Assembly: GCA_024349245.1 (NCBI GenBank)
Contig: JALDNG010000077.1
Location: 1,297,001-1,361,000 of the forward strand
DNA from: Neodontobutis hainanensis
Lineage: Eukaryota > Chordata > Actinopteri > Gobiiformes > Odontobutidae
Direction of reading: 5' to 3'
Length of the DNA: 64,000 nt
The notes under the pieces are model-generated. The model had not been told where the DNA came from and searched no databases. It saw nothing but the letters and a program-made list of their open reading frames with translations. Position numbers and translations under genes: made by a program. Position 1 is the first letter of the stretch, and every line of letters starts with the position of its first letter. Positions 1 through 12,300 of this stretch are shown in pieces.

Positions 1-122
1 GTTTTTTTATTGCAAACTATTTATTTTTTTAGGTTTGGAAAGGAAACCCCCCTCCCCACACAGTGGTATGGTCCAGTGGGGCGCTCTTGTTAGCTCAACT
101 GTTACGTCTTGCTACTCTCAGG
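1..122. other. Unannotated AT-rich DNA
   Basis: T-rich start followed by mixed sequence. I see no gene or repeat signature except that bases 119-122 (cagg) match the bases just after the MITE at 123-726 and may be its target-site duplication. Confidence 0.4.
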
Positions 123-726
123 CGCTCTGTCCGAATTTCACACCCTAGTCTCTAACCCTTCAATCGTTATATAGTGTTGCACTACATAGGACTAAATAGT
201 GCACTCAATTAATGAACGGTTTCGGACACTACACAGCTGTTTTTCTGTCGCTGTTAGTCATGTAAAAAAACTCAGCTGAATTCTGCTGATAATGGTCTTC
301 TGTAATAAAGTACAAGACTTTAGTGAAATAAGTATTAATATAATGTGTTTTATTCAGTAACGTAAGCATTTCTTTTATTTCTCAAAAGGAAAGTCTGTAT
401 GACTAAAGGTAAGCTAACAATAGGGATTTTACTTCGTAACAGTTTATGAATAACAAATTAGGAAAGATTACGTTTCCACTGGCAGTCAAACGTGTGCCTC
501 TCACTGTTTTGTTTAAAGATGTCACAGTCGCCACCAACAATTCGCAAAGCATTATGGTCAATTTGAGCATCTAGTGACCACCGCGGCTCACTACTTTTAC
601 TAATGCATCGTGGGAAACATTGAGTGCACTACATTTCAGTCACTAGACATTCGGACACCACTACAAAATGGCGTAATCACAATATAGTGCACTATATAGT
701 GATTAATGTGTGGATTCGGACACAGC
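123..726. mobile_element. Non-autonomous DNA transposon (MITE) with short inverted ends
   Basis: The left end contains gctctgtccgaatttcacac and the right end, read on the other strand, gctgtgtccgaatccacac, giving an imperfect terminal inverted repeat of about 30 bp. Both ends lead into palindromic 'tatagtgcac' words (near 169-210 and 680-705). The flanks share cagg (119-122 and 727-730), a possible 4-bp target duplication. The interior (about 600 bp) has no transposase frame. Teleost genomes carry MITEs with 'ttcggacacagcc' ends, which this resembles from memory. The superfamily cannot be assigned from this copy alone. Confidence 0.6.
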
Positions 727-730
727 CAGG

Positions 731-2289
731 GTAAAAGATGGTAGAAAGAATATTAGAAACCTTTCACTCAAAACCTTTCTGCCATTACACAGTTTGTGTT
801 GTAAGTAACACGCTTTTTCATTTGCCCCTCACCCTACTCTGTAACTGTGTGGTTAAATGTTGGGTAAGTTTTACATATTCTAGACAAAAAGACATAAGAA
901 AATGCAATTGTATTTCTGTAGCTACTATAATCAGATCTTTGTAATGAGCCTTAAACTAGTGTAGCGGAATCTAAAAGATCTCTTTATAGAAATGACAGTA
1001 AAAAACATATTTTTATGCAAAGAAGGAATTGAGAGGCAGGCAGATACCGGACTGACACTAAGGGGAAAATAAATGTGAACAGTGTTGACTCAGTTAACAA
1101 CACAAGTCTCTGTTAACCCTGCACTCTCTTTCAGCGCCATTTTGTCCTGGACCTCAAACACATCAGCGAAAGTGAAGCGAAGTTCTGTTTCGTCTAAAGT
1201 GAAGTTCAGCTACAAAACATTACAACAATTTACAGAATGGAGATGAGAAAAAAATCAGATGTAACACATAAACATGAACAATTCCATAATAAATACAATA
1301 AAATACTCAGTATCTTAAAATATTTTGTTCAGCAGAGTAATGGACATTGTAATAAACAAGTATTTAGCAGTTCAGTAGCGCCTACCAGAGGGAAGCAGCT
1401 CAAACTCAGGATACAAGCGGTGAGAAGTATCATTAAGAATTCTATAGGGCAGACGTGCTACAGAGCTATCATAAATTAAATAAAAAGAAGGAACATTACA
1501 TGTGCCTATGACTGTCATAGCTGTTTTCACCATGTTGACACTCTTAGTTTTGTTTTGAATAGCCAAATTACCATACTATATGTTCCACATCTGATGATTC
1601 TCTCAAGCACCGCAGTATAAAAGGGACACAATTTTAGTACTAATAGTGTAGCGTATAACCTTTGACCTCATGGGCAAGGAATTAGTGAACTTGCTAAAAT
1701 AATTTCTTTGTGTGTGAACACTCAGATGGTTTTATTTATATCAGTAACTTCACTCGACGACTGGACATTGCAGAAACCTGACGACAGTCAGGAGTCATAA
1801 ACTAAAGGAGAAGATCTGCTTTGAAGATTCCTGCATTCTAACAAAGTAACTCCCAAGAGAAAATAGTCTTTAACATACATTCCATTAAGACAAACTTTAA
1901 CAAACCGTGATTTTCAACAATTAACGTCCGTAGACTTTAAAAAGCTATTAATAAAGACTTAAGAACACTTATGGACAGGAGACAAACACTAATAAGTTTC
2001 TTTGCTATCTACCTGTGTGAAGACATTCAATAAGAAATGATTTATCTTTTATACATTGTGAAAAGGACTATTGACCATGACAGTACATGCAGACATACAT
2101 GTTGTACAGGTAAATGTTTAATATGTGTGTACAGGTAAATGTTTAATATAAGTGTCTCCCCTCCCCCTCCTCCCTCTCCCGCCATCAAGCTAATACATGC
2201 CTTTTTGACTAGTGAGTAAAACACACTTCTGAGGGTGTTCAGTTTTTTTTTTAGTTTAAGCTCAGTTTTTTATTTAATTTTTTTTAATT
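731..2289. other. Non-coding DNA, nothing recognised
   Basis: AT-rich unique-looking sequence. Open frames at 738-944, 1237-1479 and 1372-1566 are short, have no domain, and show no codon structure. A direct duplication of about 20 bp (gtacaggtaaatgtttaata) occurs around 2106-2145. A poly-T run starts near 2243. Confidence 0.4.
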
Positions 2290-2520
2290 TTTTGTATTTA
2301 TATAGCGATTTTCCACCTGGTAGGCACTCAAAACGCTTTACCAGTGTTACAGCTGACACCACTGGAGGCCAGGTGGGTTGAGTGTCTTGCCCAAGGACAC
2401 AACAACAGTATGTGGGGGAGAGCGGGATGTTATGATGTTTTTTGGGATGTTTCGAGCGGGGATCAATCCGCCCACCCGCTGGTCGAAGGACGGCCGCTCT
2501 ACCCACTGACTACTGCTGCC
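2290..2520 (+). repeat. Teleost retroposon 3'-type fragment
   Basis: The fragment starts with 'tttatatagcg', continues with 'caaaacgcttta', and contains the hallmark gtcttgcccaaggacacaac (28 bases, 2381-2408, identical to 41324-41351). It ends with a degenerate 'gatcaatccgcccaccc...ctctacccactgac' motif. This order (tatagcgctttt, crossing to a 'caaagcgcttt' word, then 'cttgcccaaggacacaac', then 'cgaaccc...ctaccactgagc') is a very common fish interspersed repeat. I cannot say whether it is a SINE or the tail of a LINE. The copy is diverged and has no coding capacity. Confidence 0.7.
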
Positions 2521-3329
2521 TGTTTTCAGCTTAGTCTTCATGTTCTCTCGGTCTCGTCACTTTTAGTTTGTTTAGTTTTTAGCGTCTTTGTGTTGAATTT
2601 TTACCTGGGCAACGCACTTGTTTGTTTTTGATTCATTATTTTTATACGTTTAAGATAGTTTTTTGGTGCATATTTGAATTCCGTCTGGCTATTCATTTTG
2701 GTCAATAAATGTCATTTATTCTCAATGCCTATATTTTGATCCCTGTCTGTTAACAAACTTACACTAAATTTAGATTTAAATTTTTTCTCTTTATCAATTA
2801 ATCTTTTGTCTTTTGACTGGTGTCCCATAACTTTAACTTGAGCCTAATTCTGTAAGAATCTAACCTTTAACTTTTAATTACACACCTAAAATGCTAAAGA
2901 GCCTCAGTCTGCAAAGAAAGTGCAGCCTTTGGGCCAGACAACCCTAGAGAAAGTCAATGTGTGCATTTCCATTCAGATGAAAGTCCACACACACTCATAC
3001 AAGGTAATCTTTAACGGAAGATATCTCAACCATCAGACTAGGCAGGGTCATCTCTGTATATCAAACTTAAAATTACAGTGTCATCAGAGTATTTGATGAT
3101 GCAATTATTTGACCTGCTACTCCTGCTGTTGTTGGTGTACAAGGTGTAGAAAAAAAGAGCACTGACACAGCCCCGCTAACACAGAATTTAACCTGAGACC
3201 TGCTGAGGTCTGTTTGGTAAAAAGAACTATAGCAATTTTATAATGAATGAACTGACATTCATGTTGACCAACAAACAAGTGAAGCTAAACTACTGTATAT
3301 TAATGGCAGAAGAAAAATGAACAAATAAG
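2521..3329. other. Non-coding DNA with one short repeat block
   Basis: Mostly unique AT-rich sequence. Bases 2803-2828 match 55629-55654 with two mismatches in 26, so a dispersed repeat passes through here (see findings). No gene recognised. Confidence 0.4.
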
Positions 3330-3640
3330 ACATGTCCTCTGTGCTCTGGCCACGCCTATTAGTAAATTAAAACCTGGGGTATGTAAGAAACAACAATCTG
3401 CTTTAAGCAGGTTTACAGTAAACCTTTCAAAGCATTTCATGACCAATGATGTAAGAGCAATTGGTCTGATATCAACGTTGGCAGACTGGCTAAATATTTT
3501 TGGAACAGGAATGATTGCAGATTTATTTTCACAGCAATGGAATAGTGTGACAGTCCAACCATTTCTGAAATACTGGACACTAAGCAACAGACAGTTCAGA
3601 AGTAAAGTTTTAAAAAAGTGGCTGGCAAGCCATCAGGACC
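3330..3640 (-). pseudogene. LINE reverse-transcriptase fragment
   Basis: On the minus strand the sequence reads GPDGLPATFLKLY (3602-3640). After a frame break it reads IIPVPK, then DIRPIALTSLVMKCFERF (about 3420-3515). In LINE reverse transcriptases the order 'GPDGxP...xxxPVPK...DYRPVALTSxxMKxFE' marks the N-terminal fingers of RT, so both spacing and order fit. Catalytic motifs (YxDD) are not present: the fragment is truncated on both sides and frameshifted. The clade cannot be fixed from so little; CR1/Rex1- or I-like elements of fish are candidates. Confidence 0.7.
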
Positions 3641-6209
3641 TGTCGATTTTTTTATTGACAAAACTACTGAAAAGGTGCTGAACCTGTTAGAGGCCAATAG
3701 TCAGCTGGTTGGAAGTGTTACAGCTTACGTTGTTTAAAAGTGCCTCCCCTGCATGAGAGAAGCTCTACGTCCCCCTCTGTATGGCTTTAGGATTTACTTT
3801 TGTTTATTTTCCCCCATAACATTGATGTAAGAGAGTCGCCTCTGCTGACTGATGAATAAGAACATACTAAGCACTAAGAACAATAAGGCCTAAACCCAAA
3901 ATAACCCTGCTTATAATTTTGTCTGATTTTCGTTTCCAAACATGCATGTGCATCAACAAGAGTGTGGTCAACTTTGCAACAAGGTGACCATTGATAGATT
4001 TTTTTGAAAGATTCCATTTACTTATTTTAGTTTAGCCACTCAGAGCATTACTGCACATCCAACATCCGCCTGATGTCATTGCAAACAGACCATCCTTCTC
4101 CTTGTCCATGCTGCCACAGCCCCTCAAGAGATCCGACCTGCAAGAAACCCTTTATACACACACTAACAGACACGATCTCCCTCTTCCTATACCCCACCCT
4201 TCCAGACCATGAATAATTCATACTCAGACAGTCGGCACTGAGCTAATGAGTCAATTGCTTCAAAAGCCTGGAGAGACAGACACTGGTGTGCAGTGATGGT
4301 TACACTGAGACATCCCCTTGCTCAGGTTGTGCTTTAGCGCCAGATGTCCAAGGCGCAGAGTGATGAATTATGGGTCATCTCTCTCAGCCCTCCTCTGCAA
4401 TGTCCCCACATTAGGAGGCAATAGCGCGTGCTTAACCAAACCGCGTATTTGTGCATTTGTGTCTTTGCTCAAGGATGGCGTATCCTTTATACAACATGCT
4501 ACAATTTCATAATATAATTTTGTTTTCATTTTTATAAGGGCTTAAGCTTTATGAACTTATGTTATGTTACTGCAGGATACACAACAAATACTGTTATATA
4601 ATACAGTCTACCTCTGAGCATGAACAGGAACAAACTACATGTATGAAACATGATTATGGAAGCACATTTAAATTGTTTAAGCATGCATGAGTGATTAAAT
4701 GCTATACTGTCGATACATAATGTTTTCAGTGCAGTACTATGCCCGCTCTGATGAATCCTATTTTGCATAAAACATTAGGGGCTTCTTTACATCATGTAAT
4801 GTCTGAAAGCATATGCATTTCTTGACCCTCTAATTCCTGTCAACAGGGTACTCACTGTTGCACAAGTCATGTTGCTTGCTCAGCAGCAGGAACATCTCGC
4901 ATTGAATATCAATGATCTCATGGTATTTACTTCAAAAGAAACCATATACACTAAATAATATACATACACACACATTGTACTATTAGAGGATTTGAAGTGT
5001 GATCAAAGCTTTCCAAGTCGCAAACTCTTGTGACAATTACAGACAATTTCTTTTCTCTGTGCCACTCAGCCACTTTAGCAGTCTGTCAGCGAAGAGAGAA
5101 CTTCTTCCAATGTCGCACTGAAACACTGTGTAAAGAGCAAGATTTCATTAATAATCCTGTGAAATGTGAAAAGTGAAATGTGGGTCTGTGCAGTTTTACT
5201 GTGATCCCACTGACAGCCAGGGCAGACTCAGGCCACATTGTAATTGGGTGCTTGAGCCAGCATAAAGACATATTGTGAACGTACTATACCATTACAGGTA
5301 CATCACTAATATTTAAGATAACAGTACTAATAAAAATATACTATAATGAAGGTATGAAACCTAAAATATTATCAAGAATTAACAGTCTTGGTTTGAATTC
5401 TCAATCCTGCACAGTTATCTCTAGGCATTTGTCTATCTTGCAAAAATATACATTTAAAGCTCCATTGAACCCAGTGGATGTATCACTAATATCTGTTCTT
5501 ATACAGGTATCATATAGCAAACAAACGGAGCACTGCTGGTTTGTTTAAGAAGAAAATCACAATCATCTCATTAACTTAATTTACAGACATCAGCATGTTT
5601 ATGCATAGCACCATAGCTGTTCACATGCTTTTGAAAGAAGATATCTGAAAAATATGAACTTTTGCCACTAAATGTCCCCAAAAAACCCTTTCAGCTTCAG
5701 TCTAACTTCAACTGCTGTAGTTTTCTGTCATTTTGTTTTGGAGTGCTAATCACCATTTTGCCATTTGCTGACTTTGAAATCTTATTTATTTTCCTAGCAT
5801 TTTATTTTAGACTAACTGTGCATATCAGCTGCAGTATGTGACTGTGCTCAGGGCTAAAATATAAACACACTCGACAACTGTGACAACTGTGATGAGACCA
5901 AAATGACAGAATCTTTGCAATATTATGCATAATGTCAACATCTGTCTGATAATGGTACTTTTTACATGTAGTTCCTTGACATGGCCACATGGTGTTGACA
6001 AATCACTACCACATATGGAATAAACACAAATTTATACTAGCTATTAATATAATACTTGACACCTCTTCAGTTAATTTAGTTTTCTTAGCATGAACTGGCA
6101 CCTTGTCATCTATCTTTTAATGCTGCATATGTTTTTGATAAAGTCTTGTTTTTCCGATGTCTTCCTGTTTATTTTTTATAATTATTTCTCATCAGCAATA
6201 TGTCTGATA
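3641..6209. other. Non-coding DNA, nothing recognised
   Basis: About 2.6 kb of AT-rich sequence without a gene or repeat that I recognise. The stretch 5080-5270 is more even in composition than its surroundings and could be a conserved non-coding element, but that is a guess. Short open frames (4318-4512, 4562-4768, 5086-5271, 5354-5548, 5802-5990) have no domain. Confidence 0.35.
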
Positions 6210-6500
6210 GGAAAACCTCACTCTAACAATTAGTGGAGGATCTTCCCTGTAAATATGCTGCGCGCCACACTGTCTGGCTCCCTCTAACAGATCTTTATTA
6301 GCTGTAGGTGCCAGGAAGATGTGCATATTGATCACCAACTGCTTCATCTACCTCTCTCCCTCTGAACATCTGCATTCTTCTGATTCATAATTCAAAGCAG
6401 CCACTCACGTTCGGATGGGCCCTGACAAATTGTAAATATTTAATGATATATGCTGCAACCAAACCATCGAGCACTGGCCATGGCAATCCACCTGTGAAAT
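6210..6500. promoter_or_regulatory. Candidate conserved non-coding element
   Basis: A non-repetitive block of balanced composition holding 'gatctttattagctg', 'attcataattcaaagcag', 'gacaaattgtaaatatttaat' and 'gccatggcaatcc'. The density of homeodomain- and Forkhead-like words in unique DNA is typical of vertebrate developmental enhancers. Conservation is inferred, not shown. Confidence 0.25.
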
Positions 6501-8810
6501 TTTAGTGTGTATACCCAGAGTTCACATTGGAGATTTTCTTTTTCAAATGCCAGTTAATAATGTCTAGGAAAGACAGATTAAATTAGACATTAAATGGGAA
6601 TTTACCACCACCCATGATTTCATGTATGACAGCCGTTCAAAACATTGACAATCAACAAGGCCTTTCTATCTGTTTCAGTTTTGATAATGGACTTCAACTC
6701 AAGCCCAATCGGTTACTGTCATGTGATCAGGCGCCTCAACGCAGAACCTTTCTCACAGACGTGCTTAATTACTCACAGCTCCCCATTTGTACTAAAAGTA
6801 CAAAACCAGCCGTGGTAAGACTTGTCATTTGTCTTGCAGACAGTCAATAAAAAGTATTGCTAATTAATTATCACTTCTTAATTCTGCTGCTCCTGCTAAA
6901 ACTCCAAATGCAAACTGAATCAACTTTTGTACCGGATAGTCACAAAGCTCTATTGCAGTGGGGTACCTGCTAGTATATCTCATTTAAAAAGCACACACTT
7001 TATGATGTCTTTTGAGGATTCATAATCCAGGGCAATAATGTGCAGATGAAAGTTCTACTAGAGTCTAACTGCAAAGAATAAGAGGTGTTTGCTTTGGATT
7101 GTTTTTCATCTCAGCTTCTACGGCTTTGTGTGTTTGCCTGTGGATATAGACAAAGAGTTCTGCCAAAGTTTTAAGTTTTAGCTGATGCATCATTACCACA
7201 CAACAGTGTAAGAAAGTTGGATGCCTTATTGTTTAAACATGTATTATTGTAAATGTAATGTAAATTATTAGATATTTTATGATCAACTTGTAAATGTATC
7301 TTTGTGTGGCAGTATGAGCTGCTGCCTCATTACCACTGTGTTAATGCCCTTCATCACCCTTTCTGTTACTCCCCCTCTGAATAAAAACGCACGTTGCCTG
7401 CCCCCGGCTTTTCATTTTTGGGTTCCACCTTTGGGCCTCAACAGTGCCATTGAATGTTTGCATGTTTTGCCAATTGTAATGGCACTGGCATGAATACAGT
7501 AGCCACTGCAGCTAGCCCTTGTCTCCCCTTCACCTGTGCTACGTTCTGCTCATACAGTGCTGTTTTGTCTTACCTGCTGTTTTGCGTTACCAAGGTTCGG
7601 GCTCTGTGCTGCTTTTGCCTGACTGTTTGCTTGGCTGTTCCCACGGTTTTGCCTCTAGGCTACTCTGTTTGGCCGTACCTCAGGAACAGTCGTTGGCTTC
7701 TAGTGGGGAATTTTGGCTGCTTTGGCAAGTTCTCTATTGCATGGCATTAACCTGCTGCTTCACTAACCAACTTCTGGCTGTCAAGATCAACTAAGACTGT
7801 GCTGTTCCCAACTGCTTTATGCTTTGTTTCTAGTGCTAAGCCCTAATGCATGACAGTGTGTGTTGTCTGACTGTGTTTAGTGTTGACTAATTGTTGTTTA
7901 TTGTACAGATAAATTGCACTTCATTACAACATTGAATGTGATCAGTTGTATGTAATTTCTGGAGGTTTGGCCCATATTTTTATTCTGGGAACTGAAGGTA
8001 TCTTTGGTGGTAGTGGTTTTCTTTTGTGTTTTGTTTTGCACTTGTTTCCTTTTGTGTGTTTTCTGTGTATATTGGGAGCTCTTTTTTTAGGAAATCATGT
8101 GTTTGTGTGTGAGTCAGTTGTTTTAATCTTAAACTGTGTTTTTTTTATTTTTTTAAGAAATACATTTGAAAATAAACGTGAATAAACTGTCAATTAAACT
8201 TTCTATTCATGACTGGAATGTTTGTCTCCTGTCTCATCAGTATCTGCGAGCCTTTAGTCTTATTCATTAGATTCTCCAGGCAAAATGCCTGGGGTGGCGT
8301 TGTTGGATTTTGTTGGTTTGGTAATTAAGCGTTGAAATTAAAAAGTCTAAACTAAATTTACTTTTCATTTTAAATTACTACATTTTATTTTTCTCATACC
8401 ACATATGTATTGTGTAGTAATTTTATAATAGCTTTTTATTAATTCCCTTTCTCCACAAGAATAAGTTGAGTCTTGATGGATTTGAGTTTGGAGCAGAAAC
8501 AACAAAAAAACACAAACTGGAGAGATCTACCCAATCAGAGGGCAGTATATAAGGATGCAGAATAAAACAGACTCAACCCAATTAATCTAGACAAACAGCC
8601 AAACGTGAAATAAAGCATGGCACAAAGCTCCCTTAATTTTAGGTATACAGTTGTAATTCTACCATGGAGAAACTGCTGTTAAGTGTCGATATAACTTTGA
8701 GAATCTAATGAATTTCAACACATTGTGCAACACATTTATTTCTGATTGAGTACCTAGTGTTGTAAAGGCAATAGGTTTGCAGGGCTTTTATGAACACTGT
8801 TAAAGGTTTT
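6501..8810. other. Non-coding DNA with a pyrimidine-biased stretch
   Basis: No gene recognised. Between about 7290 and 8160 the plus strand is strongly T/C- and T/G-biased, which produces hydrophobic open frames (7302-7493, 7454-7750, 7519-7794, 7946-8185) rich in Leu, Cys, Phe and Val. They overlap in different frames and have no domain, so I treat them as composition artefacts. The segment could be part of an old LTR, but I see no paired ends. Confidence 0.35.
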
Positions 8811-9165
8811 CACAAAGGACCCCAAAGCAGAGACTGAGAAATGGTTTGAAAGAAGAGTTTATTTAAAGAAAGGACAGGCTGCAGCGGCAGGGAGCAAGCG
8901 GGTTTTCCAGGTGGATGGTACTGAACACACAGGTAAGTCCCATAAAGGTCTGAGAAGATTCTACTATTAGTATTCACTGTAACAGTATGTCACACAAGGA
9001 CTATTGCATGAGACAGATCCACCTGGCAGCTTGGTGGTGTGAGAGCCAGGCTCTTGTAGGCAGACAGATTATGGAGATGGAAACAGGTGAGTCTCACCTG
9101 CTGCCACGCCCCCTGCCACGCAAAACACAAAGGGGAGAGGAACAAAACACAGAATCCAAACAAAC
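8811..9165 (-). mobile_element. Possible LTR-type retroelement fragment, antisense
   Basis: The block reads cacaaaggaccccaaagcag, then a 'gtttatttaaagaaaggacaggc' type segment, later 'ccaggctcttgtag', then 'ggaaacaggtgagtctcacctgctgccacgcc', then 'ccctgccacgc'. This order (plus-strand 'ggaccc..agcag', 'gtttattt', 'ctctttatag'-like word, 'aggtg..cacctgc..cacgccccc') is one I associate with antisense LTRs of fish Gypsy-like elements, where 'gtttatt' is the reverse of a polyadenylation signal. No paired LTR or coding region is seen nearby, so it would be a solo or truncated copy. Confidence 0.4.
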
Positions 9166-10652
9166 AACACTGCAATGAGACTGCTTTTGAACCTTTGACT
9201 GAAACTGGAATACAATTTAACAAAGTCATAAAAAAGAACAGAATGTCATCATACTAGTTTCATGAGCACAGTGACACAGTGCAGTCTAAATAAATGCTGA
9301 GATGTAAAAGTAGCCGTTGGCAAATGTTTAATTCACGTTCCTCAAGTGTTGTTTTTTTTTTCTCAGGACTTGGAGTCATTAGATGATTCTGGGTCAATAC
9401 TTGCCTCAAGCAAGAACTTTTTGTCATGGAATGTAAGAAATTACTCAACCCAAAAAGGACTCCATCTTCAAAGGTAATCCACAAACTTAGCTTTGATATG
9501 ACCCCATGCTGTTAGATCCAGCTGAATCATTCATTTATCACATATAGGCTCTAAATATAGTGTGGAAAGCCATATTTACTTTATCTTCTTTGAGTTGATC
9601 ATTATGATAAGCAGTCCTACGGATGGGTTTGGACTCTTGTAGTCTTTAAAGTGGACTTCAAAGCAGCAACTTCATAACAGTTTTGTGTTGTCCCAATCAA
9701 ACCAGTCTGAGACCAGTAGACTCATTAAAACCTAAATGACACATTCAAATATCGTTTGCAGTCATGTATCACACTTGTTTTTGATATACCGTAATACTGA
9801 ATACTCTTTTCAGTTTGTCATCACTGTTATGTTATGAGCCATATCCCAGTTGTGTCTATATTTGTAAAGTCTAAGACCAAAAATGTTATGTGACAGTGCC
9901 ATCCCTGTAGTTTCTGCCATTTCTTGCAGTTACTGAATGCTTCAGACACAGACCTAAGTAAACTGCTGCTCGATGATTACCTAAAGACAAAATCTTTATT
10001 ACTGAGGTAAAACTACCTGGAGCTATTTAGTAAACACTTTTACAAAACATATGGTCTTCATACTATACCAGAACTCCCAAACTGACCAAGAAGTAGTAAT
10101 TCTTTGTTGAAGCGAAATCAACATTTACTTTCATCCTCTTCCTGCCTGTGTTTAATTGGGAACTCTGTGTCGGCAAAATGCTGCATAAAAAGTAGAATTG
10201 CCAAATTAGTAATGAATTAAGTTGAAAGAAAAGAAGAGGACAGGCTTGTTCACCAAGTATCAGCTTTGTCTGACTAATTTATTTTCTCATTCATTCAAAA
10301 GCAATTATTCAAAGTCCTATAAGTTATTTGTTTAAAAGAATATATTGTAATAGTAAGGGTTTCTGATGTGGACTGTGTTTGTTTGTAATTAGAAACTCTC
10401 TTCTAATCAACTCATTTGTCTGTAAAAGTGCAGTTTACAGATGAAAATGTTTGGTTCTAGTTGTATTTATTCTGTGAATGTGCATGTCATGAGGCAAAGT
10501 TTTAGTGGTTCCAAGGAATACACAATAGATATTTGGTCAATACCCACCTAGCCCTTTGGTGTTTTCTGTTGTTGAACCAGGTTTGCTTCATCCATTGTCT
10601 TTAGTTTCAGGGATTATAATAAAAGGTCTTTTATTAATAAAGAAGAGAGTAA
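9166..10652. other. Non-coding DNA, nothing recognised
   Basis: About 1.5 kb of unique AT-rich sequence. No gene, domain or paired repeat was seen. The frame at 9260-9484 (minus strand) has no domain. Confidence 0.35.
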
Positions 10653-10836
10653 ATTCTTGTGTGCTGTGATGCGAGAGACTGGACGTAAAGCTGTGTATAG
10701 CATTAGCCAATTGTTTGTTGTAGAGCTGCAGCAATTTTCTACATTTTCGGGGCTCAGTGGATGGATGGATGCATTGACTATTTACAAGTTTTGCTTGCAT
10801 TTAATGCAGTGTAGACAATGAATGCAATATTTAATC
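10653..10836. repeat. Unnamed dispersed repeat, copy 1
   Basis: Two blocks match the repeat at 14523-14900 in the same order and orientation. 'ttgtgtgctgtgatgcgagagactggacgtaaag' (from 10656) corresponds to the block from 14725, and 10801-10828 matches 14871-14898 with two mismatches in 28. The frames crossing both copies (10588-10800 and 14652-14855, minus strand) share an 'FTSSLSH' peptide for this reason only. No terminal repeats are visible here. Confidence 0.55.
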
Positions 10837-10914
10837 CAATATTTTTGATAAAAAGAAAAAAGCTTTTGGTTTTGGTTAAATAAAAGTGGTTTATTTTACA
10901 GAGAAGTTGTTTGT

Positions 10915-11177
10915 TGCATCACAGCAACAAGGTCCTGGGTTTCAATCCCCAGCCAGGTACTGTGATTACCAAAGTGTACAATAGTGATAATATGGTCATG
11001 AGCTGTGGGTCAGGTCCCACTGGAAGGAGGAGCCTGGGAAAGAGCTAACACATGCTGGGAACACCTTGGTATTGCCCTGAAAGAGCTGGAGGAAGTGTCA
11101 GGGGAGAGAGAATCTGGTCATCTTTTGCTAGACTGCTGCCCCATGTCTCGGCCCCGGATAAGAAGATGAATGAACAA
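10915..11177 (+). repeat. Composite retroposon fragment ending in a Rex3/RTE-like LINE tail
   Basis: The first 45 bases ('cacagcaacaaggtcctggg', 'ttcaatccccagcc') match a very common fish repeat with a tRNA B-box-like word. From about 11025 the sequence encodes a broken C-terminus in the style of fish RTE/Rex3 elements: HLGIALKELEEVSGERE, then LLLDCCP. It is followed by 'ccccggataagaagatgaatgaac', the expected GATG-type tail. It is therefore the 3' end of a LINE on the plus strand, severely 5'-truncated and joined to another repeat fragment. The minus-strand frame at 11045-11353 is a shadow. Confidence 0.65.
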
Positions 11178-11780
11178 TAGTAATTAAATAATCTTTTTTT
11201 TCTGATAGAAGTCTGGTTGTCTGCAGTCGTCTTTTCTAGCTCTACAGAGACTGGATAAAATGGCTGACTAGACCAGGTCACTTCAACATGGAATAAAACA
11301 GTAATAGTGCTGTGTTCTACATGTTGCATCTTTTCTAAGCCACAAATATCCATAAGCAGGCCAGGAACTTCAGTAATTGTGTATTTCTACAGCAGACATA
11401 TGTAAATAAATATATGTAGATAAATATATTTGTTATATTATTCATTCATGGTGAGGGCCACATTTGCAGAGTATTAGGAGCATGTGGTGGTATTGAATCA
11501 GGTTCTGGTTCTGTAGTCCAGCTGGTTTTGAATCCTATTTTAGCAACAAGCACAGAAGAATATAACAATATTTGTGAAGCTAGTCAGAGATATTTTGAGT
11601 GTCCCTGGTCAATGATAGGTGGCTTGCCCCAGATTACTTCCTGCAGGTGTCCTTGTTGCATTTAGTTAAGCTTTGTGTTGCTGTAGTGTATGCCTCAGCA
11701 GTCTGGGGCTCTCGTCTACAGTAAATTTGCAGAGCCTCTGTTTGGACAGGGCACAGTCAGTGAGCCAAATAAATAGACTC
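11178..11780. other. Non-coding DNA, nothing recognised
   Basis: AT-rich at first, then mixed composition. No gene or repeat end was recognised. Confidence 0.35.
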
Positions 11781-12300
11781 TCAGACTGGCAAGGCCCAGT
11801 CTTTGACTCCATATATGGAGCCAGACCTCACTGGGAGACGCCGTTTTGATATCTCATCCTCCTCACATTGTTGGAGAGCAAGGTCATATGCTGCCAACAC
11901 AGTGACCTGATTGGCATAGAAGGCAAGCAGTCTTTGGGGGAGGAATGAGGAGTTCCTGCACATGCACACTTGGCTCCCGAACAAGGTGCGGAGCTTACCC
12001 ACATTCTTTGCTGAGGCTTTAGCGAGAAGAAAGGCCATTTTGGCAGACAGTCTCTTCGACTAAGTCTTCCCTCAGGGTTCAAAAGGGAGCAGACAAAGCG
12101 CTTCGAGCACTTGAAACTTGGCATCAGCACAAATCCCGCAGAGGAACTCACGAGGCCTCCACCACGCGTCCCCTTTAGAAAACAGATAAGAAGCCTCAGA
12201 AACCTTACCATTTGGCTTCACGCTCCACCACGGTGGCCACAAGTACCTTCGAGGTAGAGGCTTATCTGCTGCTATCCAAGCGAGATTGCAGAAACGCCAC
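11781..12300 (-). pseudogene. Decayed retroelement gag-like coding stretch
   Basis: Two overlapping minus-strand frames are open for 85 and 127 codons in a GC-richer island. Read with frame changes and stops ignored, the order is FLQSRLDSSR, then ATVVEREAKW, then LAKASAKNVGKLRTLFGSQV, then AFYANQVTVLAAYDLALQQC. Amphipathic helices without catalytic motifs, plus 'FLQSRL' and 'ALQQCEED' style words, suggest a gag or capsid-like protein of an LTR or DIRS-type element. I do not recognise a specific family. At least three in-frame stops lie upstream of the best frame, so it is not a working gene. It could also be a fragment of a host gene copy. Confidence 0.35.

Noticed and set aside
7302..8185. 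Overlapping hydrophobic frames
   Set aside because: T-rich composition gives Leu/Phe/Cys/Val peptides in several frames at once, with no domain or signal for a gene.
10915..10960. tRNA-like B-box word (gggtttcaatcccc)
   Set aside because: No A box or cloverleaf can be built around it. It belongs to a retroposon fragment.
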